DNA of 43,012 nt from NCBI GenBank assembly GCA_903923465.1, contig CAIXXP010000142.1, forward strand, positions 1-43,012, written 5' to 3'. Under the pieces are notes generated by a model. It saw only the letters and a program-made list of their open reading frames with translations, did no database searches and was not told the origin of the DNA. The stretch's first letter is position 1, and each line of letters opens with the position of its first letter. A program made the position numbers and the translations under genes. This document shows, piece by piece, positions 33,040 to 39,874 of this stretch. Source of the stretch: an uncultured Sphingomonadales bacterium. GTDB taxonomy: Bacteria > Pseudomonadota > Alphaproteobacteria > Sphingomonadales > Sphingomonadaceae.

Positions 33040-33504
33040 ATGAAGTTCAGGAAAATAGCGCTTATTGCAGCGGGTTGCGCGGTGGTTGCCGGTGGCACCC
33101 TCGCTATCGCTGCCACGCCGAGCGACGTTATTTCCGCGCGCCAGGCCAATTTCAAGGTGATGGGCAAGGCGATGAAGGGCAGCTTCGACGAGATCAAGCA
33201 GCCGGCCGCCTCGCTGGAGGTTCTGAAGACCAACGCCAATGCGATCGCCGGGGCGGCGGTGAAGGTGGCCGCTGGATTTCCGCAAGGCACCGGCCCCGAA
33301 GCCGGGGTGAAAACGACCGCCCTGCCGGCGATCTGGGAAAAGCCCCAGGAGTTCCATGCCGATGCCGACAAGCTGGTCAAGGCGGCGCAGGCCTATCAAC
33401 TGGCCGCCGCGTCCGGCAACCTCGATGCCGCCAAGGGCGCGCTGATGCAGGTGGGCGGCACCTGCAAGGGTTGCCACGAAGACTTCCGCTCGCGGGACAA
33501 CTGA
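33040..33504 (+). CDS. Cytochrome c' (c-type haem protein)
   Basis: A 154-residue periplasmic cytochrome. An N-terminal signal peptide (KFRKIALIAAGCAVVAGGTLAIA, cleaved after about residue 25) precedes a four-helix bundle. The haem site is close to the C-terminus, Cys142-Lys-Gly-Cys145-His146, the standard cytochrome c' position. Cytochromes c' bind nitric oxide at five-coordinate haem and are linked to NO tolerance; some transfer electrons. ATG 33040-33042 follows GGAG. It is separated by 3 nt from a cytochrome b561 gene, a pairing known in other proteobacteria, where b561 may supply electrons to the c-type haem. Confidence 0.92.
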   Translation: MKFRKIALIAAGCAVVAGGTLAIAATPSDVISARQANFKVMGKAMKGSFDEIKQPAASLEVLKTNANAIAGAAVKVAAGFPQGTGPEAGVKTTALPAIWEKPQEFHADADKLVKAAQAYQLAAASGNLDAAKGALMQVGGTCKGCHEDFRSRDN

Positions 33505-33507
33505 TTC

Positions 33508-34170
33508 GTGCCGCGCGCGCGCGAAGCGGGGGCGAAGCTGTGGGATTGGCCGGTGCGGCTGATCCACTGGAGCTTCGTCGCCCTGATGCCCATGCTGTGG
33601 TGGACGGCCCAGCATGACAACATCAGCCTGCACAAGCGGCTGGGGCTGGTCATGCTCGGGCTCGTCGTGGCACGGCTGATGTGGGGCGTGGTCGGCAGCG
33701 AGCCGGCCCGCTTCGCGCGATTCGTCAAGGGGCCGCGCGGGCTGATGGCCTATCTGCGCGGGCGGGAAAAGGCGGCGGCCGGGCACAATCCACTGGGCGC
33801 GCTGTCAGTTTTGGCCTTGCTGGGGCTGCTGTTGGCCGAAGTGGTGCTGGGGCTGGTCACCCAGGATGTTGACGGCATCGAATCGGGCCCGCTGAACTAT
33901 CTGGTCAGCTTTGACGTGGCCGAGGTGGCGCGGCACCTGCACGAGCTGGTGTTCAACCTGCTGCTTGGCCTGATCGCGTTGCATCTCTGCGCGATCCTGT
34001 ATTATCGGCTGTTCAAGCGCGACAACCTGCTGACTCCCATGGTTTTTGGCCGGAAGGCGCTGGACGAGGGCATGGCCGCCCCGGCCATGGCGCCGGCGTG
34101 GCGGGCCTTGGCCTGCGCGGTGGTGGCGGCGGCTCTGGCATGGTGGCTGGGGGCCGGCGCGCCCCATTGA
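33508..34170 (+). CDS. Cytochrome b561-type membrane protein
   Basis: A 220-residue di-haem membrane cytochrome of the bacterial b561/Ni-Fe-hydrogenase cytochrome b type. Four hydrophobic segments carry candidate haem ligands: His20 in RLIHW, a histidine in SLHKRLG, and histidines in RHLHEL and IALHLCAI. It probably oxidises quinol and passes electrons to the adjacent cytochrome c'. The start is GTG 33508-33510, 3 nt after the cytochrome c' stop, with translation probably coupled. A 9-bp hairpin follows the gene at 34219-34245. Confidence 0.9.
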   Translation: MPRAREAGAKLWDWPVRLIHWSFVALMPMLWWTAQHDNISLHKRLGLVMLGLVVARLMWGVVGSEPARFARFVKGPRGLMAYLRGREKAAAGHNPLGALSVLALLGLLLAEVVLGLVTQDVDGIESGPLNYLVSFDVAEVARHLHELVFNLLLGLIALHLCAILYYRLFKRDNLLTPMVFGRKALDEGMAAPAMAPAWRALACAVVAAALAWWLGAGAPH

Positions 34171-34218
34171 GTGGACACGGCAGCGGCCCGGCAGCGGGCA
34201 CCCGGCGTGAGCCAAAGG

Positions 34219-34245
34219 GCCGGCCAAAGCCCCGCATTGGCCGGC
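34219..34245 (+). terminator. Strong hairpin after the cytochrome operon
   Basis: GCCGGCCAA (34219-34227) pairs perfectly with TTGGCCGGC (34237-34245) around a 9-nt loop, 48 nt after the b561 stop. There is no T-run, so it may be a Rho-linked or mRNA-stabilising structure rather than a classical intrinsic terminator. Confidence 0.45.
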
Positions 34246-34380
34246 GCGCCATCGATTTCGGCGCGGCCGCGGAACGATCAACCGCTAGACCAACTGTCCA
34301 CTATTGTAAAATGACGCGGAAGGGAGAATAGTGTGTCGCATAAGGTGCGCGGAAGGCACCGGTACTGCGAGGAGAGACAC

Positions 34381-36039
34381 ATGCGGCGCGAGCCCCACCC
34401 AATCACCGGCGGCATTTACGAGGAAATCGGCGACGGCAAGGTCCGCGTTGAAAATCCCAAGACCGGTGGTTACGGCATTTTCACCTGGGACGGCACCTGG
34501 ATCGAGGGTGACGTGACGTATGCCGACCCGCATATGCTCGTTTACATCGGCGGCCAGGACCTGCCCGCCGGCAAGGACCGTTACTGGGGCCTGACCCCGC
34601 CCTATGAACCCGAAGGCGAAGTGCTGGCGGATGTGAACGCGGCCGGCTCTATGCTGGGCGCCGGGCAGGAAATTCCCCGCATCGTCGCGATGTACAAGCG
34701 CGACCCCGGCATGGAAACCGACCAGGGCATGCGCTCGGCCGGCCATGTCGATCTCAACTACCTGCTCGACAACGACCGCAAGCCGGAGCTGGTGCCCGAC
34801 GTCTACCGCCTCGAATCACCGATGCCCGGCGGGCCGGAGAAGGTGAACACCGCGCGCTATTTCGAGCAGGATTATCACGACCTCGAAGTGGAGCGGATCT
34901 GGAAGAAGGTCTGGCAGATCGCCTGCCGCGAGGACGATATCCCCAATGTCGGCGATTTCATCATCTATCGCGTCGCGCATCTGTCGTATCTGGTGGTGCG
35001 CAATGCCGACAACACCATCCACGCGCACCAGAACGTCTGCCTGCATCGCGGCCGCACCCTGCGTGAGAACGACGCCCAGGGGGCAACCGAGTTCCGCTGC
35101 CCCTATCACGGCTGGAGCTGGCGCCTCGACGGTTCGCTGAAAGAGATCACCTGCGAGTGGGATTTCCCCGGCGTGCGCGAGGATACCTCCAAGCTGCCGG
35201 CGGCAAAGGTCGCCACATGGGGTGGCTTCGTGTTCATCAACCCCGACATGGGGGCCGAGCCGCTCGAGGACTATCTGGGCCCGGTGATGATGGAGCACTA
35301 TCGCAAGTTCAAGCTCCAGAACCGCTACAAGCAGGCCCACGTCCGCCGGGTGATGCACGCCAACTGGAAGGTGACGATGGAGGCCTTCATGGAGGCTTAC
35401 CACGTGATCGGCACCCACCCGCAGCTGATGCTTTCGGGCGGCGATTCGGCCAATAACCGCTACGACGTCTTCGGCAACTGGAGCCGCGCCGGGCATCTGG
35501 GCGTCTCCTCCATCAGCCCGCAGCGCGACATCTGGCGCACGCCGGAAGAGCAGCTGGCCGAGCACCGCTTCATCGCGGATCTCAACGCAGACTTCCTGCG
35601 CGGCGTCATCGGCGACGAGGTCGACCAGTTCTCCGACGCCGAGCTGAACGATGGGGCGTTCAACGATCTGTTCCCCAACTGCCACCCGTGGGGCGGCTGG
35701 GCGCGCATCGTCTTCCGCTTCTTCCCCAACGGCAGCAACCCCAATGAGAGCCTGATGGACGTGATGCTGCTGGCCCCGTGGCCGGAGGGCAAGCCCAAGC
35801 CGCCGCCAGCCAAGCTGAAACAGCTGGGGGCCGACGAAAGCTGGACCAGCGCGCCGGAACTGGGCTCCCTGGCCAAGATCATCGATCAGGATTGTTTGAA
35901 CCTGCCCTATGTTCAGATCGGCCTGAAGGCGAAGCAGCCGCCCTACATCTGGTATTCGGCCTATCAGGAAAGCAAGATCCGCAATTTCCACCGCAACTAC
36001 AACAATGCGATGGGTATTTCGGAAGAAGCGAAGAGCTGA
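34381..36039 (+). CDS. Rieske non-haem iron oxygenase, alpha subunit with N-terminal extension
   Basis: A 552-residue aromatic-ring-hydroxylating-type oxygenase subunit. The Rieske [2Fe-2S] ligands are Cys220/His222 (CLHRGRT) and Cys240/His243 (CPYHGW). Mononuclear iron ligands are His341 and His346 in AYHVIGTH, with an aspartate in the later IIDQD region as the likely third. Residues 1 to about 150 precede the Rieske domain, longer than in standard alpha subunits, and include a YGIFTWDGTWIEG segment of unknown role. ATG 34381-34383 after GAGGAGAG was preferred over GTG 34333. No beta subunit, ferredoxin or reductase is adjacent, so electrons must come from elsewhere. The substrate is unknown. 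Confidence 0.9.
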   Translation: MRREPHPITGGIYEEIGDGKVRVENPKTGGYGIFTWDGTWIEGDVTYADPHMLVYIGGQDLPAGKDRYWGLTPPYEPEGEVLADVNAAGSMLGAGQEIPRIVAMYKRDPGMETDQGMRSAGHVDLNYLLDNDRKPELVPDVYRLESPMPGGPEKVNTARYFEQDYHDLEVERIWKKVWQIACREDDIPNVGDFIIYRVAHLSYLVVRNADNTIHAHQNVCLHRGRTLRENDAQGATEFRCPYHGWSWRLDGSLKEITCEWDFPGVREDTSKLPAAKVATWGGFVFINPDMGAEPLEDYLGPVMMEHYRKFKLQNRYKQAHVRRVMHANWKVTMEAFMEAYHVIGTHPQLMLSGGDSANNRYDVFGNWSRAGHLGVSSISPQRDIWRTPEEQLAEHRFIADLNADFLRGVIGDEVDQFSDAELNDGAFNDLFPNCHPWGGWARIVFRFFPNGSNPNESLMDVMLLAPWPEGKPKPPPAKLKQLGADESWTSAPELGSLAKIIDQDCLNLPYVQIGLKAKQPPYIWYSAYQESKIRNFHRNYNNAMGISEEAKS

Positions 36040-36045
36040 GTGATA

Positions 36046-36076
36046 GCCCCCCGCGCGCCGTATGGTGCCGGGGGGC
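36046..36076 (+). terminator. Probable terminator of the Rieske gene
   Basis: GCCCCCC (36046-36052) pairs with GGGGGGC (36070-36076). An inner stem GCGCC/GGTGC (one G-T pair) around a GTAT loop extends it. It begins 6 nt after the stop codon and is followed by ATTT, a short T-run only. The position and stability favour termination. Confidence 0.55.
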
Positions 36077-36226
36077 ATTTACCTGTTGGGCGCGGCGCGG
36101 GGCAAGCTGCCCGGCCCATTGCGCGGGGAATGGGTTCGGCGCGGGATTCCGGCGTTGTGCCAGAAGCCACGATGCATGCGGGCCAGACCCCTGGTTCGCG
36201 ACAGGATTGTGGGTGAATGAGGGCCG

Positions 36227-36242
36227 GCACAAAATATTGTGC
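36227..36242. other. Small perfect palindrome between convergent genes
   Basis: GCACAA (36227-36232) and TTGTGC (36237-36242) surround AATA, 38 nt beyond the stop of the leftward kinase-like gene. It may be a weak terminator for that transcript. The rest of the ~200-nt convergent gap holds nothing recognisable. Confidence 0.35.
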
Positions 36243-36280
36243 TTACGCTCTTTCCGCCTGCCTTGCGATTCCACCCACCC

Positions 36281-37381
36281 TTAGGCGGCCAGGCCTTTCG
36301 TTCCCGGTGCCAGCCCGCGATGGGCGATAAAATCGGGCGATAGCGGCGGCATGTCCAGCCCGAGTTGCGCCGCGATGATCTGGGTGGCGGTGTTGTCGCT
36401 GCCAAAGCGGCTGCCGGGGGCGAACTTGCCCGAGGCTAGCCCCATGTCGCCGGCGCGGATCATGGTGGTGGCCATGAAGAAGGCGCCCATCACGATGAAA
36501 TAATCGAGATCGGCCACCGGCGCGCCAGAGGCGGCAGTGTAGCGGGCGATGGTCTGCGCCTCATCCAGCCAGCCGGGCAGCCGCTCGACCCCGATGGCGT
36601 CGGCGTGGAAGCGGTCCATCATCAGCAGATAGCCGAGATCCAGCCCGGCCGGGCCGATCAGCGCCGCCTCCCAATCCAGCACCGCCGCCGGAGCCTGATC
36701 GGGGCCGAACAGGATATTGCCCGGGCGGGCGTCGCCCCACAGCAGCACGTCGGGAGCCTCGGCCAGCCGGGCACGGTGCCGCAGCAGATAGGCCAGCGCT
36801 TCATCGGTGACCGGGAAGGGGCGGCCCTGCACTGTCCAGCCATACCAGCGGGCGAGGTGATCGAGGTGGCGATCAAGGCCGCCACTCTCTCCGGCCATAT
36901 CCGCCATGAAGGGATGCGTCACCCGCCAGTCGAGCGCATGGATGCTGGCCAGCGTGTCGAGGGTCGCGGTGCCGATGGCCTGACGCTGGGCGGGAGTGAG
37001 TTCGGGCAGCAGCCCGGCGACATGCATCGAGGGGCGGCCAAGCGGCGCTTGCCCGAAGACCTCGCCCATCACCATGAAGGGCGCGCCCAGCACGCCGGCA
37101 TCGCTTTCCACCGCGACCGGAGACGCCACGGGAATGCCCGCCCCCGCCAACCCCTGCGCGAGGCGGAATTCGAGGGTGATATCGGGCGCGAGGAAGATCT
37201 GACGGTCCTTGGGCTCCATGCGGACGACGAAAGCGCCGGGGGTGTCGGTGCAGGTGAAGCGGAACAGCGTGCTCGATTGACCGCCGGCCAGCGGGGCGAA
37301 ATCGCCCAGTTCGCCGGTGAAGGCCGGGTGCTGTTTCACCCATGCGGCGAAGCGTTGGCGCTGGCCCGCGTCATCACCCAT
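36281..37381 (-). CDS. Phosphotransferase family protein (APH/ACAD10-11 kinase-like)
   Basis: A 366-residue aminoglycoside-phosphotransferase-fold kinase of the type related to the kinase domain of ACAD10/11, which phosphorylates 4-hydroxyacyl-CoAs. The N-lobe starts with LAGGQSSTLFRF, the nucleotide loop. The catalytic loop is LLWGDARPGN (Trp215-Gly-Asp217...Asn), with tryptophan where histidine is usual in the HGD motif. The metal site is VLDWEAA. Asp217 and Asn are retained, so activity is plausible. ATG 37379-37381 overlaps the upstream MDR gene by 8 nt. It is the last gene of a leftward group with an MDR reductase and an SMP-30-type lactonase. It probably activates a hydroxylated catabolic intermediate rather than an antibiotic. 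Confidence 0.8.
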   Translation of the reverse strand: MGDDAGQRQRFAAWVKQHPAFTGELGDFAPLAGGQSSTLFRFTCTDTPGAFVVRMEPKDRQIFLAPDITLEFRLAQGLAGAGIPVASPVAVESDAGVLGAPFMVMGEVFGQAPLGRPSMHVAGLLPELTPAQRQAIGTATLDTLASIHALDWRVTHPFMADMAGESGGLDRHLDHLARWYGWTVQGRPFPVTDEALAYLLRHRARLAEAPDVLLWGDARPGNILFGPDQAPAAVLDWEAALIGPAGLDLGYLLMMDRFHADAIGVERLPGWLDEAQTIARYTAASGAPVADLDYFIVMGAFFMATTMIRAGDMGLASGKFAPGSRFGSDNTATQIIAAQLGLDMPPLSPDFIAHRGLAPGTKGLAA

Positions 37382-38312
37382 TCTGGGCCACCTTGATGAT
37401 GATCTTGGCGCCAGGGCTGCCGTTCTGCGCTTCCCATGCGGCGGGCACGTCTTCCAGGCCGAATTCCAGCGTGTCGATGTGCCAGCCGCCCTCGGCCGCA
37501 TAGGCCAGCAGGCGGTCAAACGCGGCCTGGCGCTCCTCCGGCGAACGGATGCCGGTGTCGACGCCGATATGCGAGCGGCGGCGCAACTCGTGAAGGGTGA
37601 GCGTCATGGTGCGCGCGGCGCGGGTGCCGATGCTCATGAAGCGGACGCCTTCGGCCGAGACGCGGAAAGCCGCTTCCGCCGGAGGCCCGAACAGCGGGTC
37701 GAGCACGACGTTGTAGCCCGCCTCGCCGGCATGGGCCTTCAGTGCGGCTTCGTCGTCGCCCTGCCCCAGTTGCACCACCTCGTCGATCAGCCCCTTGGCG
37801 CGCATCGCCTCCAGCCGCGCCACATCGCGCGCGCCGCCGACGATAGTGCCCGCGCCCAGCCGCCGCGCGACCATGCAGCCGATCTGGCCCACCGGCCCGG
37901 TGGCGCCGAGGATCAGCACCCGGTCGCCCGGCTTGATATGGGCTTCCTCCAGCGGGATGAGCGCGCCGATGCCCGCCAGCCCGAGCGCGATGACCTGCCC
38001 GGCATCCGCCGTATCGGGGATCGGCCAGACTTCCTCGACCGGCACGATGGTCTCTTCGCAAAAGGCGCCGGAGCTGGGCAGCGAGTGGCCGAAATAGACG
38101 CGCTGGCCGCTGGGCAGCAGCCCAACCCCCTCGCCGCCGACGATATGCGGGAACGGCGGGTTCTTGTAGATGCCGCGCACGCGCAACACGTCGGTGGGTT
38201 GCAGGCCGGCGTAGAGCACCTTGATGCGGTGGGTGCCGGCGACGTCCTCGTGGAAGGGCACATCGGTGACATAGGGAACGGTGTTCAGGGCATCCACCCG
38301 GGCAGCACGCAT
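37374..38312 (-). CDS. Quinone-oxidoreductase-like MDR protein
   Basis: A 312-residue medium-chain dehydrogenase/reductase. It has the GroES-like N-terminal domain and a Rossmann motif GATGPVGQIGCMVARRLGAG in the C-terminal half. Zinc-ligand patterns are not evident, so it resembles quinone oxidoreductases and enoyl reductases that use NADPH without zinc. ATG 38310-38312 follows AGGAGA, 5 nt after the SMP-30 stop; a longer open frame upstream is a shadow. It lies between the lactonase and kinase genes. The reaction is presumably reduction of an enone or quinone-like intermediate. Confidence 0.85.
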   Translation of the reverse strand: MRAARVDALNTVPYVTDVPFHEDVAGTHRIKVLYAGLQPTDVLRVRGIYKNPPFPHIVGGEGVGLLPSGQRVYFGHSLPSSGAFCEETIVPVEEVWPIPDTADAGQVIALGLAGIGALIPLEEAHIKPGDRVLILGATGPVGQIGCMVARRLGAGTIVGGARDVARLEAMRAKGLIDEVVQLGQGDDEAALKAHAGEAGYNVVLDPLFGPPAEAAFRVSAEGVRFMSIGTRAARTMTLTLHELRRRSHIGVDTGIRSPEERQAAFDRLLAYAAEGGWHIDTLEFGLEDVPAAWEAQNGSPGAKIIIKVAQNG

Positions 38313-38317
38313 CTTGG

Positions 38318-39229
38318 TCAAATCTCCTGATAGTTCAAACGCAGGCCGGGCTCGTGCCACTGGGTGGTGAACAGCCTGCCGCCGTAGGAGCCGGTGATCC
38401 AGGCGGTGCGCATGTCCTTGCCGCCAAAGCAGATGTTGGTGACCTGCATGTCGGGCACACCGATGGAGCGGTGGCTGCCATCGGGGCTGACCTCGATCAC
38501 CGCGCAGCTTTCCAGCGCCGCGGCGCAGACCTTGCCGGAGGCCGACACGGCGAGGCTGTCGAAACGGGTGTAGCCGCCAATGCCCGCCACGCAGCGGCCA
38601 CCGGTGGGCGAGGGCCAGGGCAGCTTGCGCAACTCGCCGGGCGAGAGAATATCCCACGCCCACACCCGGCCGGTGTCGGTTTCGGCGGTGTAGAGGACAG
38701 TGCCATCCGGCGAGAGGCCGATGCCGTTGGGCGTGGTGGCGGCGCTGACCATCTGCTTGATCAGGCTGCCATCGGCCTTGGCGTAATAGACCGAACCGCG
38801 CGCGGCGACGCGGGGCCAGCGCTTGCCGACGTCGGTGAAGTAAAAGCCGCCATGCGCGTCGAACACGATGTCGTTCGGCCCGCTGAGTTCGAGGCCGTCG
38901 ACCTTGTCATAGAGGCGGTCAACCTTGCCGGTGGCGATGTCCACCACCTCGATCGAGCCGCCCTTGTAGGTGTCTGGCGTGCCGTGCGGGCGCAGCGCGC
39001 CATCCTCGCGCACCCAGACAAAGCCGCCGTTGTTGCAGACATACATCCGCCCGTCCGGCCCCACGGCGGCACCATTGGGCCCGCCGGGGATCTGCGCGAC
39101 GACCTCGATCCGGCCATCGGGCGTGACGCGCGACAGCGTCTCGCGGGCGATCTCCACCAGAATGACCGAGCCATCGGCCATGGCCACGGGCCCTTCGGGA
39201 AAGGCCAGACCTTCGGCGACAATTTTCAT
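38318..39229 (-). CDS. SMP-30/gluconolactonase-family protein
   Basis: A 303-residue six-bladed beta-propeller of the SMP-30/gluconolactonase/LRE family. The N-terminal LAFPEGPVAMADGSV carries the metal-binding glutamate (Glu of PEGP). The SGPNDIVFDAHGGFYFTD segment carries the conserved Asn-Asp pair, and TTPNGIGLSPDG carries a further conserved Asn. These ligand a divalent metal in lactonases. ATG 39227-39229 follows GGGAGAG. It leads a leftward operon with an MDR reductase and a kinase-like gene, transcribed from a promoter overlapping the end of the phosphonate operon. It likely opens a lactone, though some members are not lactonases. Confidence 0.88.
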   Translation of the reverse strand: MKIVAEGLAFPEGPVAMADGSVILVEIARETLSRVTPDGRIEVVAQIPGGPNGAAVGPDGRMYVCNNGGFVWVREDGALRPHGTPDTYKGGSIEVVDIATGKVDRLYDKVDGLELSGPNDIVFDAHGGFYFTDVGKRWPRVAARGSVYYAKADGSLIKQMVSAATTPNGIGLSPDGTVLYTAETDTGRVWAWDILSPGELRKLPWPSPTGGRCVAGIGGYTRFDSLAVSASGKVCAAALESCAVIEVSPDGSHRSIGVPDMQVTNICFGGKDMRTAWITGSYGGRLFTTQWHEPGLRLNYQEI

Positions 39230-39308
39230 GACATTCGCTCTCCCGTGGCGCGCATTCTGCCCGGGCGTAGTATGGCCTCTGGGCATTCCGGCGATAGGCG
39301 CCTTTAAA

Positions 39309-39332
39309 ATACTATTCGGTATATTAAGTCAA
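39309..39332 (-). promoter_or_regulatory. Promoter with operator-like dyad upstream of the SMP-30 gene
   Basis: Reading leftward, TTGACT (39332-39327) contains the stop codon of the PhnZ-like gene. It is followed by an A/T-rich stretch with the imperfect dyad ATACCGAATAGTAT (39322-39309) and then TATTTT/TTTTAA as a possible -10. The dyad lies in the spacer, a usual place for a repressor. Confidence 0.5.
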
Positions 39333-39874
39333 ACGCGCCCATCGCTCTGCATTAGCCTGCGCAGCAGCGGGAGGTAGTCGGTGAAGCGGCTGGTCGGCTC
39401 GGCCAGCGCCTTGCCGGTATCGTCGAGGTAGCGCAGGGCCACCGCCGCGCGGAAATGATCCCGCGCCTCGAAGGCGGCGCATTCGTCCGGCGAAAAGGGC
39501 CCGCCCTGCACGGCCAGCGTCTCGCGCGAACATTCCGAGAGCCGGGCGCCATAATCGGGCCGGGTGGCCACCAGATAGCGCTTGGCCGCGACATGCAGGC
39601 GGATGGGTTCGGCCACCGCGGGGCCGAAAAGGGGGCGCAACAGATCGGCGGCGATGTGCTGGTGGCCCTCTGTGCCCTCGCCCCCTTGCATCGCGATCAG
39701 GCCCCAGCCGATGTCGTGCAGCAGCGCCGCCGCGGCCAGCGCATCGCCCATGCCCTGCGCCATCGCCAGTTCGGCGCATTGCAGCATGTGGGCACGAATG
39801 GAGATCCGCTCGCCATAATCCCGGCCCATGGCTTCGCTTTCAAACAGCTCTTGCAGCGCGGTCAATGGGGTCAT
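39329..39874 (-). CDS. phnZ: PhnZ-like HD-domain phosphonate oxygenase
   Basis: A 181-residue HD-fold protein resembling the phosphonate-degradation HD family (PhnZ, TIGR03276-type). PhnZ uses a mixed-valence di-iron site and O2 to cleave 2-amino-1-hydroxyethylphosphonate to glycine and phosphate. Equivalents of the metal ligands are visible: His29, His53-Asp54 (LLHDIGW), His71, His94, and Asp151; Lys98 follows as in PhnZ. The loop DYGE retains Glu22 but puts Asp19 where PhnZ has Tyr24, with Tyr20 next to it. ATG 39872-39874 overlaps the MFS stop by 4 nt. It is the last gene of a four-gene phosphonate operon. Substrate may differ from PhnZ (e.g. N-methylated analogues; TmpB-like). Confidence 0.75.
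   Translation of the reverse strand: MTPLTALQELFESEAMGRDYGERISIRAHMLQCAELAMAQGMGDALAAAALLHDIGWGLIAMQGGEGTEGHQHIAADLLRPLFGPAVAEPIRLHVAAKRYLVATRPDYGARLSECSRETLAVQGGPFSPDECAAFEARDHFRAAVALRYLDDTGKALAEPTSRFTDYLPLLRRLMQSDGRV

Noticed and set aside
36281..37381. Aminoglycoside resistance gene
   Set aside because: Although of APH fold, it is embedded in a catabolic operon and resembles the ACAD10/11-type kinase group rather than antibiotic kinases.
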